From Burkholderiales bacterium (GTDB lineage Bacteria; Pseudomonadota; Gammaproteobacteria; Burkholderiales; Burkholderiaceae_C), in NCBI GenBank assembly GCA_013044035.1, contig JABEVE010000033.1, positions 1 through 61,331 of the forward strand: a DNA stretch of 61,331 bases. Reading direction: 5' to 3'. Below are positions 38,382 to 47,676 of this stretch, in pieces. The notes under the pieces are model-generated. The model had not been told where the DNA came from, searched no databases, and worked only from the letters and a program-made list of their open reading frames with translations. The translations under genes and the position numbers were made by a program. The stretch's first letter is position 1. Every line of letters starts with the position of its first letter.

Positions 38382-39878
38382 ATGTCCCACCCCACCGCCC
38401 CGAGCACCCAACACACCAGCGCCGACAGCGCACTAGCCCAGGTTCAGACCCTTTACGCCCAGGGCGTGGCGCGGCTGCACGAGGCGCTGCATCGTTTTCT
38501 GGCCGGCGACGAGCCGGTGCGGCCGGTGCATGCCTACTACCCCTGCGTGCGCATGCGCACCACCAGCAGCGCCCATGGGGACTCGCGCCTGAGCTACGGT
38601 TTCGTCTCGCGCCCCGGCGCGTTCGAGACCACGCTCACCCGGCCCGATTTGTTCGGCGACTATTTCCGCGAGCAGTTCCAGCTGCTGCTGCGCAACCACG
38701 GTGTACCGCTGCAGGTGAGCGAGAGCACCACCCCCATCCCGCTGCCCTTCACCTTCGCTGACCACGAGCCCTTCCAGTCCCAGCTCACGCCGGCGCAGCG
38801 CGACCGCTTGCGCGACTTGTTCGACGTGCCCGATTTGTCGGTGATGGACGACGGCATCGCCAACGGCACCTTCGAGCCGCAGCCCGGCCAGCCACGCCCG
38901 CTAGCCCTGTTCAATGCCCCGCGCGTGGACTACTCCTTGCACCGCCTGCGCCACTACACCGGCTGCGATCCCGCGCATGTGCAGAACTTCGTGCTGTTCA
39001 CCAACTACGGTTTCTACATCGACGAGTTCGTGCGCTTCGCCCGCGATCTCATGCGCACGCCGGCGCGAGGCGCCGACGACTACATCGCCCTCGTCGAGCC
39101 GGGCAACGTCGTCACCCGCCGCCTGGGTGAGGCCGCCGAGGCCTGCGACGCCCTGGGCACAGGGCCTGCGCGCATGCCGCAGATGCCCGCCTACCACCTG
39201 CTGCGGCGGGATCGCAGCGGCATCACCCTGGTCAACATCGGCGTCGGCCCGGCCAATGCCAAGACCATCACCGACCACATCGCCGTGCTGCGCCCGCATG
39301 GCTGGCTCATGCTCGGTCACTGCGCCGGCCTGCGCAACAGCCAGCAACTGGGCGACTACGTGCTCGCCCACGGCTATGTGCGCGAAGACCATGTGCTCGA
39401 CGAAGACCTGCCGCCCTGGGTTCCCATTCCGCCGCTGGCGGAGGTGCAGGTTGCCATCCAGGAGGCCGTCGCCGAGATCACCCAGTTGCAGGGCTACGAG
39501 CTCAAACGCGTGATGCGCACCGGCACCGTCGCCACCACCGACAACCGCAACTGGGAGCTGCAACCCTTTCACGGCCCCCTGAGCACGCCCGAGCGCCGCT
39601 TCAGCCAGAGCCGCGCCATTGCCCTCGACATGGAAAGCGCCACCATCGCCGCGAACGGCTTTCGCCTGCGCGTGCCTTACGGCACCCTGCTGTGCGTGAG
39701 CGACAAGCCGCTGCACGGCGACATCAAGCTGCCTGGCATGGCCGACCGCTTCTACCGCGAGCGCGTCGACCAGCACCTGCGCATCGGCATCCGCGCCCTC
39801 GAAAACCTGCGCCGCCAGCGCATGGAGCAACTCCATAGCCGCAAGCTGCGCAGCTTTGACGAGGTGGCGTTTCAGTAG
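38382..39878 (+). CDS. amn: AMP nucleosidase Amn
   Basis: Hydrolyses AMP to adenine and ribose 5-phosphate; 498 residues, near the E. coli length. The N-terminal regulatory domain (PVHAYYPCVRMRTTSSAHGD) is followed by the nucleoside-phosphorylase fold (LVNIGVGPANAKTITDHIAV, HGWLMLGHCAGLRNSQQLGD, IALDMESATIAANGFRLRVP). The start MSHPTAPSTQ is chosen; an ATG at 38238 lies inside the LysR gene. Confidence 0.96.
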   Translation: MSHPTAPSTQHTSADSALAQVQTLYAQGVARLHEALHRFLAGDEPVRPVHAYYPCVRMRTTSSAHGDSRLSYGFVSRPGAFETTLTRPDLFGDYFREQFQLLLRNHGVPLQVSESTTPIPLPFTFADHEPFQSQLTPAQRDRLRDLFDVPDLSVMDDGIANGTFEPQPGQPRPLALFNAPRVDYSLHRLRHYTGCDPAHVQNFVLFTNYGFYIDEFVRFARDLMRTPARGADDYIALVEPGNVVTRRLGEAAEACDALGTGPARMPQMPAYHLLRRDRSGITLVNIGVGPANAKTITDHIAVLRPHGWLMLGHCAGLRNSQQLGDYVLAHGYVREDHVLDEDLPPWVPIPPLAEVQVAIQEAVAEITQLQGYELKRVMRTGTVATTDNRNWELQPFHGPLSTPERRFSQSRAIALDMESATIAANGFRLRVPYGTLLCVSDKPLHGDIKLPGMADRFYRERVDQHLRIGIRALENLRRQRMEQLHSRKLRSFDEVAFQ

Positions 39879-39947
39879 CGCCAGCGGGCGTGGCCACGCG
39901 CCGCGCCGACCGCAACCGCGCTCGCAATGTCAGCCGCACGACCCCTC

Positions 39948-40442
39948 ATGTTGACCATCCATCCCGCGCACACGCCACGCGACATCGACATCGCGCGTCG
40001 CCTGTTCAGCGCCTATCAGGCGCAACTCGGCATCGACCTGTGTTTCCAGGGCTTCGCCGCCGAACTCGCGCAGCTGCCCGGCGCTTATGCGCCACCGCGT
40101 GGATGCCTGCTGCTGGCCTGGAGCGCGGAGCAAGCCGTCGGCTGTGTCGCCTTGCGGCCGCTGGACGGGAGACGCGGCGAAATGAAGCGCCTGTTCGTGC
40201 AACCTTCCGCCCGCGGCCTGGGTGCGGGCCGGGCGCTGGTGCAGCGCATCGTTCGCGAAGCGCAAACGCTGGGTTATGCCGAACTGGTGCTCGACACCCT
40301 GCCGGGTATGGCCGCAGCGCAGGCGCTGTACCGGGAATTCGGCTTTCGGGATGTCGCCCCGTATGGCCACAACCCGCTGCCGGGCGTGCGCTTTCTGGCC
40401 ATGGGCCTGGGCGCCGCGGCTGATCCCGGCCGGCATGGCTGA
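39948..40442 (+). CDS. GNAT family N-acetyltransferase
   Basis: A 164-residue GNAT protein. The acetyl-CoA loop is RGLGAGRALVQRIVREAQTL, preceded by VALRPLDGRRGEMKRLFVQP and followed by YRE-FGF-type motif ALYREFGFRDVAPY. The substrate is unknown. A start 7 codons earlier (39927) is also possible. Confidence 0.88.
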   Translation: MLTIHPAHTPRDIDIARRLFSAYQAQLGIDLCFQGFAAELAQLPGAYAPPRGCLLLAWSAEQAVGCVALRPLDGRRGEMKRLFVQPSARGLGAGRALVQRIVREAQTLGYAELVLDTLPGMAAAQALYREFGFRDVAPYGHNPLPGVRFLAMGLGAAADPGRHG

Positions 40443-40554
40443 AGCGGTCTTGCGTGGCAACTTCGCGCGGCGATCGTCGTCCAATCCAGGCATCTCATGG
40501 CGCCGCTGCAAGCTCGGCGTTCCAACCATCCACCCCTTTGCCGGCAACCCGACC

Positions 40555-41013
40555 ATGACGAGGACCACGCTTTTGCGCAATGCCTGGATACGTGCCGGCC
40601 TGCTGCTGGTGGTCGTCGGCTGGGTCCCGTGGTCGCTGATCACCCTGGTGGTGGCGCTGGGCGGCTGGCCAGGTCTCAACCCCATCGTGCCCCGGTTGCT
40701 GTTCATGTTCACCGGCTGGCCGGCAGTGGCTTGCCTGATCATCGGGTCTTTCCAGGTCAAGCGCGATCTGGCACTGCGCTCGTTGGCCGCTGCGGCTGCG
40801 CCGCACCCGCAACGCACAGCCACGCCGCTGCCCTGGATGCAGCGCCCGGCGGCGCGCCGGGCCTTGGGCGCCATCGGCCTGGGGTTGGTGATGTACGGCA
40901 CGAACGGCATGCTGCACCGCCAAGGGCGCAGCGCTGCCGTGGCGCTGGCGGTGGGCGTGGTTGCCGTGTACTGGGCTTTCGTTGGACGCCTGCCGCTGCG
41001 CTTGCGGCGCTGA
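40555..41013 (+). CDS. Small membrane protein, function unknown
   Basis: A 152-residue protein with about four hydrophobic segments: AGLLLVVVGWVPWSLITLVV, LLFMFTGWPAVACLIIG, ALGAIGLGLVMYG and AVALAVGVVAVYWAFVG. No family is recognised. The frame is open upstream to 40222, but that part overlaps the GNAT gene and is not hydrophobic, so I start at MTRTTLLRNAW. It may be in an operon with the GNAT gene. Confidence 0.6.
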   Translation: MTRTTLLRNAWIRAGLLLVVVGWVPWSLITLVVALGGWPGLNPIVPRLLFMFTGWPAVACLIIGSFQVKRDLALRSLAAAAAPHPQRTATPLPWMQRPAARRALGAIGLGLVMYGTNGMLHRQGRSAAVALAVGVVAVYWAFVGRLPLRLRR

Positions 41014-41028
41014 GCCGAGCGACCGGTT

Positions 41029-43095
41029 TCAGGCACCCTGGGTGTCGAGGCGCAGCAATCGGCGCAGGCCGAAGCGGCCAGGGGCCAGTGCCGCCAGCAG
41101 GTCGCGCTCCAGCGGGGCCGGCTCGCCTTCGATGTGGCTGGCGATGCACTCGGCCGCCAGGGCCGCCAGGGTCAGGCCGCGCGAGCCCATGGCGGTGCTC
41201 AGGAAGAGCCCCGGCTGAGGTGGCAGTTCATCGGCCGGACGCTGCCGGGCTGCGGGTCTGGCGTGCGCCAGGGCCTCCCAGTCGGGCCAGGGGCCGGCGC
41301 AGGGCAGGCGATCAACAGCCACGGCGCGCACACCCCGGAACACGCGTGCCCCGTCGGGAGGCGCAGCGGGCAACGCACCCACCAGCGGCTCGAGTTCCCG
41401 GGTGATGTGCGCCCAGGCCGCAGCGACTGGCATCAGCGCCTCGGGGTCGTTCTCGTAGGTCGCGCCGAGGAGTTGCCAGGATTCTCCGGCAGGCAGCTCC
41501 AGCGCCTGCAGCGCGGCAGGCGGCAGTGGCAGAACATAAGCGTCGCCGACCAGGGGCCGTTGCAAGCGTGCCAGCCGGGGCAGGGAAGAGGCAGGCACGA
41601 GAAAGGCCTGTCCTGCCTGGGCGCGCAACGGCAAACCCTGCGAATCCTGCAGGCAAGGACCACTTGGGTCGAGGCCGCTGGCGCTCAGCAGCCGGGCCGT
41701 GTCCAGCGCGCTGGCCAGGATGCAGGCCGGCGCTTGCGCCAGGACGCACCCAGCCGCGTCCAGCGCCTGCCAAGGTGCCATGGCATGACCTGAGCTGGCA
41801 GGGTGCGTGGCGGGGAAGCCCGGCGCGCGCCGCAAGCGCTGCACCCGGACACCGCCTTGCAGCCGTACGCCGGGCGTGGCCAGCCAGGCGCGCACCAGGC
41901 AGCCGGCCGCGGCCACGCCACCGGCCTGCCACCAGCCGCCCTGATCGACTTGCGCGCCTGTGCGCCAGCTCGCCTCGCCGGCGTCCACGACCTCGGCGAC
42001 GCTGGACGGAAGCGCCAGGGTCGTGGCGATGGCGGCAAGGTCGGGCAGGGCGGAGTTTGGCTCCGCCAGCAGCAGTCCACCGCCCTGCCACAGGGCATGG
42101 CGCTCGGATCCGGGCAGGGCGGCGACCAGGGCCGCCAGGCCGGCGCGGCCGAGGCGGGCGAGGCGATCATCATCGGCGGAGATGCGCGCATGCGCCAACC
42201 CGGCCGGCAGTGCCGAGGCGCCTGCCGCAGCGCCGCCGGCGTCGAGCACGTCCACCGTCCAGCCCCGCCTGGCCAGGGCCTGCGCGCTTGCCGCTCCTGC
42301 CAGTCCCGCACCAATGACCAGGGCGTGACGCTCGACCCCTGTTGCAGCGTCGCGCGGCTCCAGGCGCCGGGTCCGCCAGCGCGGCGCATACACGCCTTGC
42401 AGGCGCTCGGCCTGGGTGTTTTCGCATGGCAGTTTGCGCAGTGTGAATCCGGCTTGTCGCAACGTGGCGCACAGCGCAGGGGCCACGCTGGCGCTGGCCA
42501 GCCGCGCACCGGGTCGCGCCAGCCGGGCCGCGGCCTTGATGACGCCGGGGTCCCGCAGGGCCGGGTTGCCCAGGGCGGTGAAGCCGTCGAGGTAGATGGC
42601 ATCGGCGCCGAGGTCGAGCCGCGGCAGCAGCTCGCGCACGTCGCCCAGAGCCAGCGTGAGCTTGACGTGCCCTGCGGCGAATTGCAGTTGGTGCAGCCCG
42701 CGCATGGCGGGCGGCCAGGCGCTGGCGAGCTGGTGTGCCAGGGGCAGCAGGGACGGGTCGGTGCACGCCGCGATCAGGTCCGTGGCCGCGAGGGGATGCC
42801 ACTCCACGCAGACGCAGTGCAGCATGTCGGGGCGCGCCGCGTCGGCCAGCCAGGCTTGCCAGGTGGCGAGGAAGCGGGTGCCCGGGCCGAAGCCGGTATC
42901 CAGCACCACGAATTGCCGCCGCCCGGCCCATGCCGAGGGCGAATCGAGCAGGCCGCAGCCATCGAGGTACACAGCGCGCGCCTGCTCCAGCGCCGCGGCG
43001 CCGCCGACACGCGTCTCGCTAGCGCACGCGCTGCAGGGCTGGTCCTCGGCGTTGCACCCCAGGGGCTCTGGATGGATGGGCGTGGGGCGGCTCAA
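41029..43095 (-). CDS. mnmC: Bifunctional tRNA modification enzyme MnmC
   Basis: Completes 5-methylaminomethyl-2-thiouridine at tRNA position 34: an FAD-dependent C-terminal domain removes the carboxymethyl group and a SAM-dependent N-terminal domain methylates. The 688 residues show the methyltransferase (FVVLDTGFGPGTRFLATWQ, GADAIYLDGFTALGNPALRD) and the oxidoreductase (ALVIGAGLAGAASAQALARR, then AAGASALPAGLAHARIS). No ATG fits; I start at a TTG whose last two bases form the TGA of the upstream cyclo-ligase gene (TTGA overlap), giving LSRPTPIHPEP. Confidence 0.9.
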   Translation of the reverse strand: MSRPTPIHPEPLGCNAEDQPCSACASETRVGGAAALEQARAVYLDGCGLLDSPSAWAGRRQFVVLDTGFGPGTRFLATWQAWLADAARPDMLHCVCVEWHPLAATDLIAACTDPSLLPLAHQLASAWPPAMRGLHQLQFAAGHVKLTLALGDVRELLPRLDLGADAIYLDGFTALGNPALRDPGVIKAAARLARPGARLASASVAPALCATLRQAGFTLRKLPCENTQAERLQGVYAPRWRTRRLEPRDAATGVERHALVIGAGLAGAASAQALARRGWTVDVLDAGGAAAGASALPAGLAHARISADDDRLARLGRAGLAALVAALPGSERHALWQGGGLLLAEPNSALPDLAAIATTLALPSSVAEVVDAGEASWRTGAQVDQGGWWQAGGVAAAGCLVRAWLATPGVRLQGGVRVQRLRRAPGFPATHPASSGHAMAPWQALDAAGCVLAQAPACILASALDTARLLSASGLDPSGPCLQDSQGLPLRAQAGQAFLVPASSLPRLARLQRPLVGDAYVLPLPPAALQALELPAGESWQLLGATYENDPEALMPVAAAWAHITRELEPLVGALPAAPPDGARVFRGVRAVAVDRLPCAGPWPDWEALAHARPAARQRPADELPPQPGLFLSTAMGSRGLTLAALAAECIASHIEGEPAPLERDLLAALAPGRFGLRRLLRLDTQGA

Positions 43096-43718
43096 CGTTC
43101 CCGCTCGTCCAGCAGGCCGGCACCCAGGCCGAAGCGTCCGGTTTCGGTAAGGACGAGGTCGAGCAGATGGTCGTGCGGTTCGGCGCGCAGCGCGTCGAGT
43201 TCGCAGAGGTCGAAGGCCAGGCCGATGGTGTAGACATCGCCTCGGCCGGCCAGGTAGCGGTCGTAGTAGCCGCCGCCATAGCCCAGGCGCAGGCCGGCAG
43301 GGACGAAGCCGACACAGGGCAGCAGCAGTGCATCGGGCTCCACCTCGCGGCTTTGGTCCACCGGCACGGCAATGCCGTAGGTCCCGGTTTGCAGCGCCGC
43401 GTCCGGCGCCCAGGCCATGAAGCGCATCTGCCGTGCCACCGCATCCACCACCGGCAGGGCGAATTGCATGTCGGGCAGGGCTTGCGCCAGTTGCCGCAGC
43501 GCGGGCATCGGGTCGAACTCGCCGCGCGTGGCGCAATAGGCCCCGAGGCAGCGGGGTTCGATCGCCGTGACGGTACGCACCACGGCGGCGGTGAGTGCGG
43601 CTTCCTTCGCACTGCGGTCGGGCAGTTGTTCGCGCCGCGCGAGAAGGGAGCGGCGCAGCGCGGCACGGTCTTCACCTGCGCTTTCGCGGGGAATGGGTGT
43701 CAGGGAGGAGGGGCTCAC
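43092..43718 (-). CDS. 5-formyltetrahydrofolate cyclo-ligase
   Basis: Converts 5-formyl-THF to 5,10-methenyl-THF with ATP; 208 residues. The signature GLRLGYGGGYYDRYLAG is near the C terminus, and ALLLPCVGFVPAGLRLG and the N-terminal ALRRSLLARREQLPDRSA also fit. I start at GTG 43718; an in-frame ATG at 43760 is possible but would overlap the divergent slt gene. It is translationally coupled to mnmC. Confidence 0.9.
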   Translation of the reverse strand: MSPSSLTPIPRESAGEDRAALRRSLLARREQLPDRSAKEAALTAAVVRTVTAIEPRCLGAYCATRGEFDPMPALRQLAQALPDMQFALPVVDAVARQMRFMAWAPDAALQTGTYGIAVPVDQSREVEPDALLLPCVGFVPAGLRLGYGGGYYDRYLAGRGDVYTIGLAFDLCELDALRAEPHDHLLDLVLTETGRFGLGAGLLDERER

Positions 43719-43733
43719 GCTAAGCTTCGGTCT

Positions 43734-45836
43734 ATGGAGTTTGCCGACATGGTCTTGCATATTGTGCCCTCGCCCAAGCGTCTCTCGCGGCGAGGAGGTT
43801 GGTCCCGGTTGGGTGCGTTGGTGCAGAGTCTCGCATTGAGCCTTGCGCCCCTCGCCGTCACCGCAGGCACCGCCTGGGCACAGATGCCGGCCAGCGCCCC
43901 CGACACCATGCAGACGGCCAGCCAGCCGTTCGCCAACGACGCCGCTGACCAACTCATCCTGCAAGCCTCGCAAGGCTTCCAGCGCGGTGACCCCAAGCCG
44001 GCCCAGGACGCGCTGTCGCAGTTGCGCGGCAATCTGCTCGAGCCCTGGGTGGCATACTGGGCGACCCAGCCCGACCTGATGCGCATGACCCAGGCCGATT
44101 TCGACCGTTTTGCGCAGCGCTACCCCAACACCTATCTGCTCGACCGCCTGCGCAACGACTGGCTGCTCGAACTCGGCCGGCGCCAGGACTGGGACGATTT
44201 TGCCAAGGTCTACCCCGACTTCATCATGCGCGACGACCCACAGGTGCAGTGTTACGACCTGCAGCGCCAGTTCGAGACCCGTAACCGCGACACCAGCGCC
44301 GAGGTGCTCAAACTCTGGACCGGGCAGAAGTACGGCGGTGCGGGCTGCAACAGCGCCGCGCGCAGCCTGCTGGCGGCCGGCAAGATCAGCCAGCATCAAC
44401 TCTGGCTGCGCCTGCGGCGGTTTTTCGAGGACGAGCAATTCAAGGCCGCCTTGAGCTTCGCTCCGAACCTGCCGGTCGGCGCCTGGCAAGGCATCGACGC
44501 CGCCGCCCGCAACCCCTTGCGTCTGGTGCTGAACGATGCGCGTCAGGGGGTGCCACGCAGCGGCCTGCATCGCCAGTTTCTGGTGCTGGCGCTCCTGCGG
44601 CTGGGGCAGCAGGACCCGGAACAGACCATGCGTCTGCTGCTGAACAGCTTCACGGCACTGCCGATCGAAGACCGCGCCGCCATCGCCTACCGTGCAGCCC
44701 GCAGCGGCGCGCTGCAACTCTCGCCCAACGCCGCCATGTGGTTCTCCCAGGCGCGGCACATCGATCCCGACTATCGCCCCGCCGACTCCACCCTGGAATG
44801 GATGGTGCGCGCAGCCCTGCGGGAGCATGACTGGAAGCTGGTCGAACAAGCCAGCCGCCAGCTCACCGGAGCCGATGCGCAGCGCCCCGACTGGACGTAT
44901 TGGCACGCGATGGCACAGCGCGAACTCGGCCATCCCATCGAGGCCCAGGCGCTGTTCGCGCAGGTGGCCAGCCCGTGGAGCTACTACGGTCAACTGGCCA
45001 CCGAGGCGCTGGGCATGAAGATCAGCCTGCCCGCCAGCCTGCCGACGCCGCCGCAGCGGGAGGTTCTCGAGCAGGCCCGGCAGCCCGGCTTCCAGCGCGC
45101 GCTGGCGCTGTTCCAGCTCAACCTCTACACCCCGGCGGTGCGCGAGTGGAACTTCACCCTGCGCGGCTTGAGCAATGAGCAATTGCAGGCTGCCGCGCAA
45201 GTGGCTTGCAACCAGCAGGTCTGGCTGCTCTGCATCAACACCAGCGAGCGCGTCAAGGGCGGGGTCGACTGGTCGCAGCGCTACGCCATGCCCTACCGTG
45301 ACGCCATTGGCGCCGCGGCGAAATCCGCCAACGTGAACGAGGCCTTCCTGTTCGGCCTCATCCGGCAAGAGTCGCGCTTCATTGCCGGCATTCGCTCCTG
45401 GGTCGGCGCCAACGGGCTGATGCAGCTCATGCCGGCCACGGCGCGCTGGGTGGCGAACAAGATCGGCATGGGCGACTACGCCCCCGACCGCATCGCCCAT
45501 GTCAACACCAACGTCACCCTGGGTTCGGCCTATCTCGACATGCTGCTGCAGCGCTTCGGCGGCTCCGAGGCGCTGGCCGCGGCGGGCTACAACGCCGGCC
45601 CGGGGCGCCCGGCGCGCTGGCGCAACATGGGCCTGCCCGACCAGCCCGACCTGTCCGGAGCCATCTTTACCGAGAACATTCCGATTCCTGAAACGCGCGA
45701 CTATGTCAAACATGTGCTGGCCAATGCCACGGTGTACGCGGCCCTGCTCACCGGCCAGCCGCAATCCTTAAAATCGCGTCTGGGCCAGGTGGGGCCGCAA
45801 GCGCAGCAGCAAGCCGACGTCGAAGCGCTACCCTGA
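43734..45836 (+). CDS. slt: Soluble lytic murein transglycosylase
   Basis: A periplasmic peptidoglycan lyase of the Slt70 type, 700 residues. An N-terminal signal (ALVQSLALSLAPLAVTAGTA, cleavage after WAQ) precedes a long helical superhelix and the C-terminal catalytic domain, with Glu in FLFGLIRQESRFIAGIRS and GANGLMQLMPATARWVA and AAAGYNAGPGRPARW. Starts at 43734 and 43749 are both possible; the latter gives a more typical signal. It is divergent from the cyclo-ligase gene across 15 bases. Confidence 0.95.
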   Translation: MEFADMVLHIVPSPKRLSRRGGWSRLGALVQSLALSLAPLAVTAGTAWAQMPASAPDTMQTASQPFANDAADQLILQASQGFQRGDPKPAQDALSQLRGNLLEPWVAYWATQPDLMRMTQADFDRFAQRYPNTYLLDRLRNDWLLELGRRQDWDDFAKVYPDFIMRDDPQVQCYDLQRQFETRNRDTSAEVLKLWTGQKYGGAGCNSAARSLLAAGKISQHQLWLRLRRFFEDEQFKAALSFAPNLPVGAWQGIDAAARNPLRLVLNDARQGVPRSGLHRQFLVLALLRLGQQDPEQTMRLLLNSFTALPIEDRAAIAYRAARSGALQLSPNAAMWFSQARHIDPDYRPADSTLEWMVRAALREHDWKLVEQASRQLTGADAQRPDWTYWHAMAQRELGHPIEAQALFAQVASPWSYYGQLATEALGMKISLPASLPTPPQREVLEQARQPGFQRALALFQLNLYTPAVREWNFTLRGLSNEQLQAAAQVACNQQVWLLCINTSERVKGGVDWSQRYAMPYRDAIGAAAKSANVNEAFLFGLIRQESRFIAGIRSWVGANGLMQLMPATARWVANKIGMGDYAPDRIAHVNTNVTLGSAYLDMLLQRFGGSEALAAAGYNAGPGRPARWRNMGLPDQPDLSGAIFTENIPIPETRDYVKHVLANATVYAALLTGQPQSLKSRLGQVGPQAQQQADVEALP

Positions 45837-45928
45837 TTGCCTGCGACCCGGGATACGGCCAACCGTATCGGCACGCAGCAGGCCGTCGGCGTTCAACGCG
45901 CGCAAGCAAACAGCTCATAGGGATATCG

Positions 45929-46915
45929 ATGCAGAACATCGTGGTTTTCGGAGGCTCGGGTTTCCTCGGTTCGCAACTCGTGGCGCGCCTGAGCGCGGCG
46001 GGTTGCCGGGTGCTGGTGCCCACGCGGCGGCGTGAACGGGCCAAGCATCTGCTGCCCCTGCCCACGGTGGACGTGGTGCAGATCGACACCTTCGACCCTG
46101 CCACGCTGGAGCGCCTCATGCACGGGCAGGATGCGGCGGTGAACCTCGTCGGCATTCTTCACGGCCGCGGTGGCAAGCCTTATGGCGGTGACTTTGCCCG
46201 TGCCCATGTGCGCCTGCCGCAAAACCTGGCCGCCGCCTGCATGGCCAGCGGCGCCAGCCGTCTGGTGCATGTCAGCGCCATCGGCGCCGATCCGAACGGC
46301 CCCTCCATGTACCTGCGCTCCAAGGGCGACGGCGAAACCGCGGTGCGCGCGCAGGACGGCCTGCACTGGACCATCCTGCGGCCCTCGGTGGTGTTCGGCC
46401 CAGGCGACAGCTTCCTCAGCCTGTTCGTCCGCTTGCAGCGCCTGCTGCCGGTGGTGCTGCTGGGCGGGGCCAACGCACGCTTCGCCCCGGTGTATGCCGG
46501 CGACGTGGTGCAGGCCATGCAGCACGCGCTCATCGGTCCGCAGGCGGATGCCACCATTGGCAAGACCTACGAACTCACCGGCCCACAGGTTTACACGCTG
46601 GCCGAACTGGTCAAGCTCTCGGGCCAGTGGGCGGGCATCAACCAAGGTCGGGGCCGTCCGGTCATCGCGCTGCCCGCGCCGTTGGCCAGACTCACGGCGC
46701 TGCTGATGGAATGCGCCCCCGGCGAGCCGCTGATGAGCCGCGACAACCTCGACTCCATGCGTGTGCCCAACGTCGCCGGCGGCCAGTTTCCGGGTTTTGC
46801 CCCCGAACTCGGCGTGACCCGACCCTACGGCCTGGAGGCCATCGCCCCGGACTACCTCTCCGGGCGCGACCCCGAGACGCGCTACAGCCAACTGCGCGCC
46901 ACCGCCGGGCGCTGA
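45929..46915 (+). CDS. NDUFA9-like NAD(P)-dependent sugar epimerase/dehydratase family protein
   Basis: A 328-residue atypical short-chain dehydrogenase. The Rossmann motif is NIVVFGGSGFLGSQLVARLS, and RLVHVSAIGADPNGPSMYLR and WTILRPSVVFGPGDSFLSLF follow the pattern of NDUFA9-type complex I-associated proteins. Its role in bacteria is unknown; NAD(P) binding is expected. Confidence 0.9.
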   Translation: MQNIVVFGGSGFLGSQLVARLSAAGCRVLVPTRRRERAKHLLPLPTVDVVQIDTFDPATLERLMHGQDAAVNLVGILHGRGGKPYGGDFARAHVRLPQNLAAACMASGASRLVHVSAIGADPNGPSMYLRSKGDGETAVRAQDGLHWTILRPSVVFGPGDSFLSLFVRLQRLLPVVLLGGANARFAPVYAGDVVQAMQHALIGPQADATIGKTYELTGPQVYTLAELVKLSGQWAGINQGRGRPVIALPAPLARLTALLMECAPGEPLMSRDNLDSMRVPNVAGGQFPGFAPELGVTRPYGLEAIAPDYLSGRDPETRYSQLRATAGR

Positions 46916-46928
46916 AGGCGCGCAGTTC

Positions 46929-47594
46929 ATGTTCACCCTCATCATCGGCAGCAAGAATTACTCGTCCTGGTCGATGCGGCCCTGGGTCTTGCTGCGCCAC
47001 TTCGGCATTGCCTTCGCCGAGCGCAAACTGCGTCTGGACAGCCCCGAGTTTTACGCCGCGCTGGCGCCCATCACGCCGACACAGACCGTCCCCGTGCTGT
47101 TGGATGGCGACCTCGTCGTGCCCGATACCCTGGCCATCGTCGAGTGCCTGGCCGAGCGTTTTCCGCAGCATGCCATCTGGCCTGCCGATGCCACGCAGCG
47201 CGCTCGCGCCCGCGTGCTGTGCGCGGCCATGCACGCGGGCTTCCAGTCCCTGCGCCAGCAGATGCCGATGAACATCGAGGCCGAATGTCCAGGCCTGGGC
47301 TGGAATCTGGCAGTGCAGCGCGACATCGACCGCATCTGCGCCTTGTGGGATGGCGCGCTGCGCGCCAGTGGCGGCCCGTTCCTGTTCGGCGCCTTCGGCG
47401 CGGCCGATGCGTTCTATGCGCCGGTCTGCGCCCGCTTCCACACCTATGCCCCCAAGCTGCCCGACTTTGCCGCGGCCTATGCCCGCCGCGTGCTCGACGT
47501 GCCGGCGGTGCGCCAGTGGTGCGACGAGGGCCGTGCCGAACACGACTTTATCCCCGCCGACGAGCCTTATCGTTCGCGGCCGGACTGGTCCTAG
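46929..47594 (+). CDS. Glutathione S-transferase
   Basis: A 221-residue cytosolic GST. The N-terminal thioredoxin-like domain starts TLIIGSKNYSSWSMRPWVLL, with the Ser/Tyr-rich active-site start and TQTVPVLLDGDLVVPDTLAI; the helical C-terminal domain contains FLFGAFGAADAFYAPVCARF. It begins 13 bases after the NDUFA9-like gene. The substrate is unknown. Confidence 0.93.
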   Translation: MFTLIIGSKNYSSWSMRPWVLLRHFGIAFAERKLRLDSPEFYAALAPITPTQTVPVLLDGDLVVPDTLAIVECLAERFPQHAIWPADATQRARARVLCAAMHAGFQSLRQQMPMNIEAECPGLGWNLAVQRDIDRICALWDGALRASGGPFLFGAFGAADAFYAPVCARFHTYAPKLPDFAAAYARRVLDVPAVRQWCDEGRAEHDFIPADEPYRSRPDWS

Positions 47595-47676
47595 CCGCCA
47601 GCCGCGACACCGGCGCCGAACCCGGCCGCCCGGGTCGGGGCTTTCCCCATTCGCTCTCGCTCCATCCCAAACCTCC

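Noticed and set aside
35831-38416. 861-residue minus-strand open frame across metF and the LysR gene
   Set aside because: Antisense to metF and LysR; low-complexity Ala/Gln/Arg translation without motifs.
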